NCBI GenBank assembly: GCA_035512595.1
Contig: DATKDU010000064.1
Span: 1 to 20,917 of the forward strand
DNA from: DATKDU01 sp035512595
GTDB lineage: Bacteria > Planctomycetota > Planctomycetia > Pirellulales > Pirellulaceae
DNA: 20,917 nucleotides
Direction of reading: 5' to 3'
Made by a program: the position numbers and the translations under genes. Shown piece by piece: positions 1-7,139 of the stretch. Position 1 is the stretch's first letter, and the number at the start of each line of letters is the position of its first letter. A model generated the notes under the pieces. That model did not search any database, was not told the DNA's origin, and saw only the letters and a list, made by a program, of their open reading frames with translations.

Positions 1-1685
1 ACCTCCTGACGAGCGGCAGCCATCCGGTTGGCGTTGGTCTGCATCAGCTCGTAGTTGGTGTCGATGTTCCGCCAGCTCTTGGCCAGGCCGGTGGAAACGT
101 CGAGCTCCATGTCTTCCAGGAAGGCTTTCTCGCGGGCCAGCCGCAACTGGGCGTGCCGCACCCCAGCCAGCTCGCGGCGGAAGCCGATCGCCATGCTGCC
201 GCTGGCAAAGATGCCGAACTCCTGGAATTTTCCTTCGAATAGCTCGTCGTAAGCGGTGGAGCCGACGCCGCCGCCGAGTGCCGGCGGGTCCTGGAAGTTG
301 CGTCCGTTGCGGTCGGCATTGATCAAATCATCGCCGACGCCGACCCAGCGGTAGACGCCGCCAATGTCGAGCTGCGGCAGCAGTTGATTGCGGGCCCAGA
401 TCAATTCCAGCTCGCGCTGCTTGATCTCCCACCGCTTGGAGATCAGCTCCGGCCGGCGGGCGATCGACTCGGCCAGTGAGTCGGTCCACTCAAAGGCGAC
501 GCGGGCGTAGTTCGGATCGGTGATCGGCCGGATCAGGCGGCCGTCGGTCGCCGTGAGCCCCATCAGGAGCCGCAATTCGTTCTCCGCATCGTACAGATTG
601 CGGAGGGCCGTTTGCACCTGGTTTTCGAACTGGTAGTACTGCTCGCGGGCCTGAGCTTCCTGCTGGGCGTCGACTCTCCCTTCGTCGAACTGAACCTTGA
701 TTTTTCGCCACGATTCGAGGGTCGCGTCGCGGCCGACTTTGGCCGCTTCCAGGTTGCGGAAGGCAAAGTACAGGTCCCAGTAGCGGACTTCGATGTTGTT
801 GAGCATGTCCTGGACTTGCCCTTGCAGCCCCATGATCTCCAGGTCGTTGCCGATGCGGGCGATGACGATCGGCATGCGGTTGATCTGCGCCCCGCGGCCG
901 CGAAGGAGCGGATGGCGGGCTTCGACCTCCAGCGTGGCGGTCCAGATGCTGGAGAATTTTTGGGCGCTGCCGCGGGTGATCCCCTGGTCGAGGTTGTTGG
1001 TGTTGCGGAAGGTGTAGATGGTTCCTTCGGCGGTCCGCTTGGTGGTTTCGAACTGCAGGCCGCCCGTCTTGGCGCTGATCTCGGGCGTGACGAACTGGTT
1101 GGTGATGCCCGACGGCTCGATGTTCTGCGGCCGGTGCGTGCTGGAGACGAGCGACTGGCCGGGCCCGGTGCCGAGGATGCGGAACTGAGCGTCAAATTCC
1201 GACAGCGCCGCTTCGACCCCTTGCCGCGAGTTGGAAATGCCGCCGTCCACGCTGGGGCCGTTGGCACTGGCGCCGGGATTGGATTCCTGGATGGCCGGAT
1301 TGTGGACGGATCCGAAGGCCCGGTCATTGAGCGACAGGGAGCCTTCCTGCGTGCCGGCGACGATCTGGCCGTTTTGCAGGCGGGCCGTCTGGCCGCCGCG
1401 GATGATCTTGCTGTTGGCCAGGGAGATCTGCACGGCTTCTTCGAGCGTCAGGTCCCACATTTCCTTCGGCTCGGGGTTGGTCAGCGAGAAGGGCGTGAGT
1501 GCGTTTTCGACTTCGGCCAGCGGCGCCTGGTGCAGGTCGGGCGCTTCCGGCTGCGTGGCCTTGTCGAGGTAGTGAGAGAGATCGCCGTCCTCGTGCAGAT
1601 AGAACGGCTGGATCGGCTGGCAGCCGGCACAGGCGGCCAGGAGGCACACCAGAAAGATCCGCGTGGTACGCAGTTGCCGTCTCAT
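1..1685 (-). CDS. TolC-family outer membrane efflux lipoprotein (3' end beyond window)
   Basis: The frame is open from an ATG at 1685 to the left edge: 561 codons with no stop, so the C-terminus lies outside the window. The N-terminus reads MRRQLRTTRIFLVCLLAAC, a basic start and short hydrophobic stretch ending in cysteines (LAAC, then AGC), consistent with a lipoprotein signal. After a variable region, residues near LTLEEAVQISLANSK match the opening helix of outer-membrane efflux proteins. Long alpha-helical repeats follow, with pieces such as NNIEVRYWDLYFAFRNLEAA and ARRPELISKRWEIKQRELEL that are typical of TolC coiled-coil barrels. The family forms trimeric outer-membrane channels for tripartite efflux or type I secretion. 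No partner pump or adaptor gene is visible here. A GGGA-type ribosome site lies just upstream of the ATG. The family call is from recognised sequence style; the substrate is unknown. Confidence 0.8.
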   Translation of the reverse strand, partial: MRRQLRTTRIFLVCLLAACAGCQPIQPFYLHEDGDLSHYLDKATQPEAPDLHQAPLAEVENALTPFSLTNPEPKEMWDLTLEEAVQISLANSKIIRGGQTARLQNGQIVAGTQEGSLSLNDRAFGSVHNPAIQESNPGASANGPSVDGGISNSRQGVEAALSEFDAQFRILGTGPGQSLVSSTHRPQNIEPSGITNQFVTPEISAKTGGLQFETTKRTAEGTIYTFRNTNNLDQGITRGSAQKFSSIWTATLEVEARHPLLRGRGAQINRMPIVIARIGNDLEIMGLQGQVQDMLNNIEVRYWDLYFAFRNLEAAKVGRDATLESWRKIKVQFDEGRVDAQQEAQAREQYYQFENQVQTALRNLYDAENELRLLMGLTATDGRLIRPITDPNYARVAFEWTDSLAESIARRPELISKRWEIKQRELELIWARNQLLPQLDIGGVYRWVGVGDDLINADRNGRNFQDPPALGGGVGSTAYDELFEGKFQEFGIFASGSMAIGFRRELAGVRHAQLRLAREKAFLEDMELDVSTGLAKSWRNIDTNYELMQTNANRMAAARQE

Positions 1686-1799
1686 CGATTCCCATCCCTG
1701 AGAAGGGCGGCGGCCGTTGTGGCTGCCGCGGCGGTCCGTCGTGCTGGCAACCAGTGCTGCCGGTGAGTGCCGGCAAGCACGATCGCAAGCATTCCGATT

Positions 1800-1819
1800 G
1801 GTTCAGGCCCCCCTGAACC
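1800..1819. repeat. Perfect 8-bp inverted repeat, GGTTCAGG / CCTGAACC
   Basis: GGTTCAGG (1800-1807) and CCTGAACC (1812-1819) are separated by CCCC. The arm contains GGTTCAG, the exact unit of the tandem array about 150 bases away, so the two structures are probably related. It would lie in the leader of the leftward TolC-family gene. No T-run follows, so it is not an obvious terminator. Confidence 0.75.
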
Positions 1820-1968
1820 GACCGCCGCGCCCAGGCGCAATCCCGGACGTGGAAATCGGTAGCCCTCTTATCGACTCGCGCGCCCGCAAACTTTTGGGAA
1901 TCGGTAAAGTCGGCTGGGATTTTGCGGACTGGGTGAATTGCCCAGAGTGGGCAGACTACCTGGGCGAT

Positions 1969-2003
1969 GGTTCAGGGTTCAGGGTTCAGGGTTCAGGGTT
2001 CAG
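1969..2003. repeat. Tandem heptamer array, five copies of GGTTCAG
   Basis: Five perfect copies of the 7-nt unit run from 1969 to 2003 and are followed by a G-run. It resembles the short tandem heptanucleotide repeats described in some cyanobacteria. The unit equals the arm of the palindrome at 1800-1819. It is intergenic, downstream of the hypothetical gene that ends at 2055. Confidence 0.9.
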
Positions 2004-2033
2004 GGGGACAGGAGCAGGCTGCGGAATCCTGCG

Positions 2034-2054
2034 CTCTGCACTCTGCACTCTGCA
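2034..2054. repeat. Tandem heptamer array, three copies of CTCTGCA, abutting a stop codon
   Basis: Three perfect copies run from 2034 to 2054. On the coding (minus) strand the array begins at the base right after the TAG stop (2057-2055) of the hypothetical gene. It is a different heptamer from the array at 1969-2003, with only a 30-base gap between them. Confidence 0.9.
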
Positions 2055-2531
2055 CTAGAGATACATCCCCACATACCCACCGCTCTTCTCCATCTCAGCT
2101 TGCATCTGTGCCGCACGTTCCTTGGCCCGAGTCAGGTCGCCCGCTTCGATGTAGCGGTCGAACTCGACCTTGACCGCTTCGCTCACCGATTCGGTGAACC
2201 AGGCGACGACCGGGGCGGTCAGCCAGTCGCACGTTTCCCGAACCAGTTCCACTTCCAGGTCGGCGGTCTGTGTCGTCAGGTCGCTAGCATCGGTCAGCAC
2301 CGTCCCCTCGAAGCGGAACTCGACCGTGCCGTGGTCCGGCTTGTTGGTGAGGTGGAACTTGCACGTGGCGTTGTACAGGAAGTACGAGTTGTGCGAGCCG
2401 TGCTTCTCCATCGCCTGCTTGATTCGCTCGCACCGCTGCCGGAATTTGGGCGATGCGTCGATCGGAATGTCGAGCCGCCCAATCGACCGCAGCGGCAGGC
2501 AATCAAAAGCGATTTCAACCCATTGAGTCAT
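2055..2531 (-). CDS. Conserved-looking hypothetical protein, 158 aa
   Basis: I do not recognise a family. The product is soluble-looking with no signal peptide or membrane segment. It starts MTQWVEIAFDCLPL and has a mixed beta-type middle part (CKFHLTNKPDHGTVEFRFEG). It ends in a charged helical tail with AKERAAQMQAEMEKSGGYVG. The ATG at 2531 has good purine-rich sites upstream (GGAG and GAGG, the latter about 8 nt away), and the codon pattern fits a real gene better than the opposite strand does. It lies between the frameshifted SirB1-like gene and the TolC-family gene, all leftward, but gaps with repeats on each side argue against a tight operon. The stop codon touches a heptamer array. Confidence 0.65.
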   Translation of the reverse strand: MTQWVEIAFDCLPLRSIGRLDIPIDASPKFRQRCERIKQAMEKHGSHNSYFLYNATCKFHLTNKPDHGTVEFRFEGTVLTDASDLTTQTADLEVELVRETCDWLTAPVVAWFTESVSEAVKVEFDRYIEAGDLTRAKERAAQMQAEMEKSGGYVGMYL

Positions 2532-2578
2532 GGCAGAACCTCGTCTCCTGCATTTCGCGCCTGCAACTTACGTAGATT

Positions 2579-2635
2579 ACGGCCATCGGCCCGCAGCGGC
2601 AACTGCGGGCTTTCGCTCAGGGAACGGCCATCGGC
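2579..2635. repeat. Palindrome GCCCGCAG / CTGCGGGC flanked by 12-bp direct repeats
   Basis: A perfect 8-bp inverted repeat (2589-2596 and 2603-2610, loop CGGCAA) is flanked by two perfect copies of ACGGCCATCGGC at 2579-2590 and 2624-2635. The right-hand copy overlaps the last codons of the leftward SirB1-like gene, whose TGA stop (2619-2617) lies between the right repeat and the hairpin. There is no T-run on either strand, so a repeat element is more likely than a simple terminator. Confidence 0.75.
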
Positions 2636-3652
2636 ACTGTGAGCAGCTCCAGCATTCGTTCCGCCAGTTCCTGACCATCGGGGTCTGCCGCCGCGCCGCG
2701 GCCGCGATAATCGGTGACGATGTTGCGCAGGATGCGGGCAATTGTTTCCCGTCTGGTTGCCGGCGGAACCATCCGGTCGGGATCGTAATTGGGAAACAGG
2801 CGAAGGCGATCTTCACGCGTGAGCACAACTCCGCCGCCGAACGGATCGAGATAAATGTCGTCGCGAGGAAACCCGGCGGGGGCCTGGGCGCCGTCGTATT
2901 TCGCGATGTACCTCCCGCCGGTTGGAATGCCAACGATGGGGATTTTCGCTCGCCGCGCGACGGAGACCGTGATCTCCGCCAGCAAAATTGGCTTTCCCTT
3001 GCGCTCCTTCAGCACGAAGGCCAGTGAGGAGTTGTCCGGATTGCCGTAATCCTCATCGTTGCCGCGGAGGGCGTAGTCCTTGTAAACCACTTGCTGGATG
3101 GCAGCCACCGCTTTCTGGGGATCGGCCCGGGACGGATCCGGATCGCCGTCGTTTGCCAGATGCTCCGTCACCTTAGCGGCCATCTCGTCCAGCATGCGCA
3201 GCAGGTCCTTTTCCACCACCTGCCGATCCATCAGCCGCGCGATAAAACACATCGCCCGCTCGACATCCAGGCGCTCTTCGGGCTGAGAACAGAAGGCTGC
3301 AATCTCCTCTTGCAAGCGGCGGAGCGGCACTTGAGCCAGTGACCGCACGATGGACTGGACGCGAAAACGGACTTCCGGCGAAGGATGCCGCGACAGCGGC
3401 TCGAGCAACGGGAGAATGCCCTCGCCGGCGCTGAGCAGTTGGCGAGAGGCCGCTTCGCGGGTGTCGTAGCTGTCGGGCATCGAGCTGGGCAATCCACTGC
3501 TCGATCTGCTTGCGCCGTGCTGCATCGCGGGGAGGGCGCCCTTCGCCCGTGTCCTCGTCCTGGGCCGATGCGACGGGAAGCATCGTCGCCAGCGAGATAA
3601 ACGCAAGCAAGCACATCAGGCGTCGGATGCTGCGATGGTTGCGAGGCTGCAT
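2617..3652 (-). pseudogene. Secreted SirB1/transglutaminase-like protein, interrupted by a one-base frameshift
   Basis: Two overlapping frames make one protein. The N-terminal frame starts at ATG 3652, 48 bases after argF, and gives a signal peptide (RRLMCLLAFISLATMLPVASA, cut before QDED) and then IEQWIAQLD. The C-terminal frame continues with DSYDTREAASRQLL, a HEAT-like segment and a SirB1-type core: KGKPILLAEITVSVARRAKI, then GIPTGGRYIAKY and YLDPFGGGVVLTRED. Dropping one base of the GGG run at 3475-3477 joins LDA to DSYDTREAA and gives about 344 residues. The positions that hold Cys and His in true transglutaminases look changed here (PILLAE, GGRYIAKY), as in many SirB1 members, so enzymatic activity is doubtful. 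The shift may be a sequencing error, a real mutation or, less likely, programmed. If it is real, the downstream frame could only restart internally, without the signal peptide. Confidence 0.75.
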
Positions 3653-3700
3653 ATTCCAATTGTTACCACGCACCGGGCCACAACGCACGCCGGTGATCGG

Positions 3701-4618
3701 CTAAATCTCGGCCTTCAAGAGCCACGCCAGCAGCCCCTTTTCCACGTGCATGCGATTGCCGGCCTGGACGAGCACGGCGCTGTAGTGGCCGTCGATGACC
3801 TCGTCGGTCACTTCCTCGCCGCGGTGGGCGGGAAGGCAATGCAGAAACACAGCCCCTTCCGGCGCTTGCTCCATCAGTGCCGCGTTGATCTGGTAGGGGG
3901 CGAACGCCTGGCGGCGCGCTTCCTGCTGATCTTCCTGCCCCATGCTGGTCCAAACGTCGGTATAGACGCCGACCGCGTCGCGGACCGCTTCCCGCGGATC
4001 GTCCGTCAACACGATCTTTGCTTCCGGCATCTCGCGAGCGAGCTGCTCGGGGAATGCCTTGGGAAATTGATAATTCGGCGGCGATGCAACGGCCAGCTCC
4101 ACGCCGAGCTTCCCGCAGCAGACGGCCAAGCTGCTGGCGACGTTGTTGGCGTCGCCGATGTAGGCCAGACGCTTGCCGGTCAGCGGACCGTGAATTTCAT
4201 CCAGCGTGAACAGATCGGCCAGCGCCTGGCAGGGATGGGCCGAATCGGTCAGGCCGTTGATTACCGGCACCGTGCAGTAGCGGGCCAACTCCTCAATCCG
4301 GCTATGGGAATAGGTGCGGCAGACGACCGCGTCCACATACTGGCTGAGGACCGAGGCGAAGTCAGCGGCCGATTCGCGCTTTCCCCAGCCGACTTCCGAG
4401 CCGAGAAAGAGCGACGTGCCGCCCAGGTGCGCCATGGCGGTTTCGAAGCTAACGCGGGTCCGCAGCGATGGCTTTTCAAACAGCATTGCCAGCACGCGGC
4501 CCGGCAAGATCGGCTTGCGAATGCCGGCGGCCAGTTGCCCCTTCAGCTCGCGCGAAATCTCAAAGATCCGCTCAATGTCGGCAGTGCCCAGCTCGAGCAA
4601 GTTAAGAACGTGTCGCAC
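3701..4618 (-). CDS. argF: Ornithine carbamoyltransferase
   Basis: The enzyme transfers the carbamoyl group from carbamoyl phosphate to ornithine, giving citrulline, in the cytoplasm. The product is 305 aa, the usual length. Visible signatures are the carbamoyl-phosphate site FEKPSLRTRVSFE near residues 48-60, HPCQALADLFTLDE in the middle, and the ornithine-site HCLPAHRGEEV near the C-terminus. The start is GTG at 4618, supported by AGGGAG about 8 nt upstream. It is the last of three arginine genes, downstream of argB and argD. The 124-base gap after argD contains a terminator-like hairpin, so argF may depend on readthrough or on its own promoter. The identity is secure from the motifs. Confidence 0.97.
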   Translation of the reverse strand: MRHVLNLLELGTADIERIFEISRELKGQLAAGIRKPILPGRVLAMLFEKPSLRTRVSFETAMAHLGGTSLFLGSEVGWGKRESAADFASVLSQYVDAVVCRTYSHSRIEELARYCTVPVINGLTDSAHPCQALADLFTLDEIHGPLTGKRLAYIGDANNVASSLAVCCGKLGVELAVASPPNYQFPKAFPEQLAREMPEAKIVLTDDPREAVRDAVGVYTDVWTSMGQEDQQEARRQAFAPYQINAALMEQAPEGAVFLHCLPAHRGEEVTDEVIDGHYSAVLVQAGNRMHVEKGLLAWLLKAEI

Positions 4619-4693
4619 GGCGATTCTCCCTGTTGGACGGCAGCCAAGCCGTCGGTTCCGCGACGGCCGGCGAAGGCCATCCTGTTGAAAAGC

Positions 4694-4723
4694 AAAAAAC
4701 CCCCGGCCAGGCCGGAGGCTTTT
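4694..4723 (-). terminator. Terminator-like hairpin between argD and argF
   Basis: On the leftward strand a GC stem, CCTCCGG and CCGGGGG around a short CCTGG loop (bases 4700-4718), is followed by six Ts (4699-4694). It begins 20-40 bases after the argD stop. The rightward strand shows only four Ts, so the leftward direction is preferred. It sits inside the arginine cluster and could lower argF expression relative to argB and argD. Confidence 0.7.
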
Positions 4724-4742
4724 GCGAATGGGGAATGGGGTA

Positions 4743-5954
4743 TCAGGGGCGAGGAAGGGTTTTGATTACATCACACAGGATGTCGCAGCCCTCTTCGATT
4801 TGTTCTTCGGCAATGTTCATCGCCGGCAGCAGGCGGATCACCGTCGTTTGCGTGCAGTTGACAAGCAGCTTGCGAGCAAGGCACTCCTTGACGACGGCGG
4901 CTCCTTCGATGGCCAATTCGATGCCGACCATGGTGCCGACGATGCGGATATCCTGCACCAGATCGCACTGGCTCTGGAGCTTGGTCAGGCGGCGGCGGAA
5001 GGATTCGCCCACTTCTTTGGCGGCGGCCAGCAGTCCCTCCTGCTCGATCATTTCCAGCGTGGCGATGCCAGCGCGGGCGGCGATTGGATTGCCGCCGAAC
5101 GTGGCGGCGTGCATTCCCGGGCGGAGGCTGGGGGCGACCTCCTTTTTGGCCAGCAGCGCCCCGCCGGCAATTCCGCCGCAGAGGGCCTTGGCCAGGGTCA
5201 TCACGTCGGGCGTGACGCCGAAGTGCTGATAAGCAAACCAGTGACCGGTGCGGCCGCAGCCGGTTTGCACCTCGTCGAAGATGAGGAGCAGATGGTGCTC
5301 GTCGCACAGCTTGCGAAGGCCCTGGAGAAATCCTTGCGGTGGAATGCGAATTCCCCCTTCGCCTTGAATCGGCTCGAGCATGATCGCGCAGGTCTCGGCA
5401 TCGATCAGGTTTTTCACCGATTCCAGGTCGCCGTAGGGAGCGTAGACAAAACCGGCGACGAGCGGCCCAAGCCCTTCGTGATATTTCGGCTGGGCAGTGG
5501 CGGAGAGTGCGCCGAGCGTGCGGCCGTGAAAGCCGCCGGTGAAGGTGATGATCTTGTACTTTCCCTGCGGGGCGTGGAGACGAGCGAGCTTGATTGCCGC
5601 TTCGTTGGCTTCCGCGCCGCTGTTGCAGAAGAAGGCCTGGCCGCCGAAGCTCCGTTCCGAGAGCATCTGGGCCCAGCGCCCCTGCACGTCCATGTGCCAC
5701 GTGTTGGGAACGTGGATCAGCGTGGCGACTTGCTCCTGCACCGCCCTGACGACGTGCGGAGGACAATGGCCGAGGAGGTTACAGCCCCAGCCAGGGAAGA
5801 AATCGAGATAGCGATTCCCTTCCGCATCCCACACGAACGATCCTTCGCCGCGCACCAGGTTGACCGGGTAGCGGTTGTAGTTGGCGATGACGAATTGCTT
5901 GAACAGATCAACCGTTTCCGGCGAGCTCAGGCCGACGTCGGTAGCAGTGGACAA
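4743..5954 (-). CDS. argD: Acetylornithine aminotransferase (PLP-dependent, class III)
   Basis: It converts N-acetylglutamate semialdehyde to N-acetylornithine using glutamate and pyridoxal phosphate. Signatures are NSGAEANEAAIKLAR (phosphate-binding region), FTGGFHGRTLGALS, LLIFDEVQTGCGRTG (the Asp contacting the PLP ring) and TLAKALCGG (the Schiff-base Lys). I chose the TTG at 5954 (MSTATDVGLSSPETVDLF). GGAGAA lies 6 nt upstream, and this gives 403 aa, close to the family norm. A longer frame with another TTG at 5999 adds 15 residues that read through AT-rich repeat sequence and look non-native. It lies 112 bases downstream of argB. The aminotransferase call is certain; succinylornithine or GABA activity cannot be excluded by sequence, but the neighbours argue for arginine synthesis. 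Confidence 0.95.
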   Translation of the reverse strand: MSTATDVGLSSPETVDLFKQFVIANYNRYPVNLVRGEGSFVWDAEGNRYLDFFPGWGCNLLGHCPPHVVRAVQEQVATLIHVPNTWHMDVQGRWAQMLSERSFGGQAFFCNSGAEANEAAIKLARLHAPQGKYKIITFTGGFHGRTLGALSATAQPKYHEGLGPLVAGFVYAPYGDLESVKNLIDAETCAIMLEPIQGEGGIRIPPQGFLQGLRKLCDEHHLLLIFDEVQTGCGRTGHWFAYQHFGVTPDVMTLAKALCGGIAGGALLAKKEVAPSLRPGMHAATFGGNPIAARAGIATLEMIEQEGLLAAAKEVGESFRRRLTKLQSQCDLVQDIRIVGTMVGIELAIEGAAVVKECLARKLLVNCTQTTVIRLLPAMNIAEEQIEEGCDILCDVIKTLPRP

Positions 5955-6003
5955 GGGATGTTCTCCGGACAGGGAACATTGCAAATTGTGGATTGCCAAT
6001 TTT

Positions 6004-6037
6004 CAATTGCAAATTTGCAATGATCAATTTGCAATTG
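6004..6037. repeat. AT-rich perfect 12-bp inverted repeat between argB and argD
   Basis: CAATTGCAAATT (6004-6015) pairs with AATTTGCAATTG (6026-6037) around a 10-base loop. The surrounding bases (5983-6037) repeat the same AATTGCAA theme several times. This stretch is far richer in A+T than its neighbours. No U-run follows, and it lies in the untranslated gap of the arginine cluster. Confidence 0.8.
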
Positions 6038-6066
6038 AGGGCGAATGGAAAATCCGCGGACTGGCG

Positions 6067-6981
6067 CTAACCTTGGACTTTGGACTTTGGACTTTGGACT
6101 TCGCTGGCCTTGACGATTTCTGTCCCCACGCCGCTGGACGTATAGATCTCCAAGAGCAGCGAATGCCTCAGTCGCCCGTCGATGATGTGGACCTTCCGCA
6201 CGCCCCGGTCGAGCGTTTCCAGGCAGGCCTCGACCTTGGGGATCATGCCGCTATCGACAACGCCCGTGCGAATCAGTTCGCGCGCCTCGACGTCGGTCAG
6301 CGAGTGGATGATCGAATTGGGGTCGTTCTTGTCGCGGCGAACGCCGTTGACGTCGCTCATGTAGATCATCTTCTCCGCACCCAGCGATTGGGCCACGGCG
6401 GTCGCCGCCGTGTCGGCATTCACGTTCAGCTTCCCCCCCCGCTCATCAATGGCCATCGAGGGGATCACCGGCACCTGCCCAGCGTAGCAGAGGTTTTCGA
6501 TCGTCGTCCGATCGACACGCGTCACTTTGCCGACGTGGCCAAGATCGATCTCCGCCCCGTTTTCCCCGGGCAGCGTGATCCGCTCGCCGAACAGGACGTT
6601 GGTCGTCTTGAAGTTGAGATTCATCGCCCGGCCGCCGAGTTCTTCGATCTTCTTCGCGATGGACTCATTGGTCTCATACGCCAGGACCTCCTCGACGATC
6701 TTCAGCGTGGTGTCGTCCGTGTAGCGGCGGCCCTTGATCTTCTTGGGGACCAGTCCGGCGGCATCCATGGCCCGGTCGATGGCCACCCCGCCACCGTGGA
6801 CGACGACCGGCCGCATGCCGACCGACTCCATGAAGACGATGTCCAGAAGCGTGTGGCGGAGCGCAATCTCATTCTCCATCACGCTCCCGCCGAGCTTGAT
6901 GACGGTGATCTTGTCGCGAAACCGCCGGATCCAGCCGAGGGCCTCGATCAGCACGTCGGCTTTGAGAATCGCCTCTTCCAA
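6067..6981 (-). CDS. argB: Acetylglutamate kinase
   Basis: It phosphorylates N-acetylglutamate, the second and often feedback-controlled step of arginine synthesis, in the cytoplasm. Signatures are VIKLGGSVMENE (nucleotide-binding Lys-Gly-Gly) and PVVVHGGGVAIDRAMDA (substrate-binding GGG). Also visible are LNVNADTAATAVAQSLGAEK and the C-terminal MIPKVEACLETLDRGVRKVHI. I chose TTG at 6981 because it gives the usual start EEAILKADVLIEAL and has GGGAG 9 nt upstream. A GTG at 7038 in frame would add 19 residues derived from a repeat element. The natural family end (SSGVGTEIV) is followed by about a dozen extra residues, KASEVQSPKSKVQG, encoded by a heptamer array. It heads the argB-argD-argF cluster behind a good promoter. 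Confidence 0.95.
   Translation of the reverse strand: MEEAILKADVLIEALGWIRRFRDKITVIKLGGSVMENEIALRHTLLDIVFMESVGMRPVVVHGGGVAIDRAMDAAGLVPKKIKGRRYTDDTTLKIVEEVLAYETNESIAKKIEELGGRAMNLNFKTTNVLFGERITLPGENGAEIDLGHVGKVTRVDRTTIENLCYAGQVPVIPSMAIDERGGKLNVNADTAATAVAQSLGAEKMIYMSDVNGVRRDKNDPNSIIHSLTDVEARELIRTGVVDSGMIPKVEACLETLDRGVRKVHIIDGRLRHSLLLEIYTSSGVGTEIVKASEVQSPKSKVQG
6073..6100. repeat. Tandem heptamer array, four copies of TTGGACT, inside the argB 3' end
   Basis: Four perfect copies occupy 6073-6100. They are translated on the minus strand as the QSPKSKVQ tail of ArgB, and the TAG stop (6069-6067) comes right after the array. It has the same unit length as the arrays at 1969 and 2034 but a different sequence. 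Confidence 0.9.
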
Positions 6982-7001
6982 CGCAGGTTGCTCCCAACGC
7001 A

Positions 7002-7056
7002 GTAGGCACACTTCGTGGGCCGTCGCCGGCAACGGCACACGGAGTGTGCCTGCTAC
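7002..7056. repeat. Paired palindromic element in the argB leader (GGCACAC-GGA-GTGTGCC)
   Basis: A perfect 7-bp palindrome with a GGA centre lies at 7034-7050. A diverged, oppositely oriented copy lies at 7005-7021 (GGCACAC, TTC, GTGGGCC). Including the GTAG and CTAC ends, the two form a larger inverted structure at 7002-7056. It covers the alternative GTG start of argB and the codons of a non-native AHEVCLLR peptide. Confidence 0.75.
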
Positions 7057-7087
7057 TTATTGCCGGTTGGCGGCCTTAAACGGAAAC

Positions 7088-7108
7088 GGACAAGCCGGCG
7101 GCTTGTCC
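7088..7108. repeat. Perfect 10-bp palindrome GGACAAGCCG-G-CGGCTTGTCC
   Basis: Arms at 7088-7097 and 7099-7108 are perfect around one central G. It lies between the divergent argB and glmU-like genes, inside the predicted argB leader transcript. The outer arms GGACA/TGTCC match those of the palindrome inside the glmU-like gene at 7539-7559. Confidence 0.85.
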
Positions 7109-7139
7109 TTGCGATCTTGACCCATTTGCCAAACCGTGA

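Larger units (their letters stand above)
1686..2054. other. Intergenic region with palindrome and heptamer arrays upstream of the TolC-family gene
   Basis: This gap of 369 bases separates the TolC-family start from the stop of the hypothetical gene; both genes read leftwards. I see no convincing gene in it. It holds a perfect 8-bp inverted repeat at 1800-1819, a five-copy GGTTCAG array at 1969-2003 and a three-copy CTCTGCA array at 2034-2054. No clear sigma-70 promoter for the TolC-family gene was found, although one is expected here. Confidence 0.7.

Noticed and set aside
612..1766. Rightward open frame of 384 codons over the TolC-family gene
   Set aside because: The opposite strand encodes a recognisable TolC-family protein with a lipoprotein signal; the rightward frame is its GC-driven shadow.
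1969..2054. CRISPR array or telomere-like repeat
   Set aside because: The units are 7 bases and contiguous with no spacers, and two different units are present; there are no cas genes and no sign of a chromosome end.
2589..2610. Rho-independent terminator after the SirB1-like gene
   Set aside because: The hairpin is strong, but no T-run follows on either strand and it is flanked by direct repeats, so a repeat element is the better reading.
3635..7005. Rightward open frames of 374-433 codons over argF, argD and argB
   Set aside because: The leftward strand carries complete arginine enzymes with all motifs; the antisense frames have Val/Gly/Asp-rich shadow composition and no recognisable domain.
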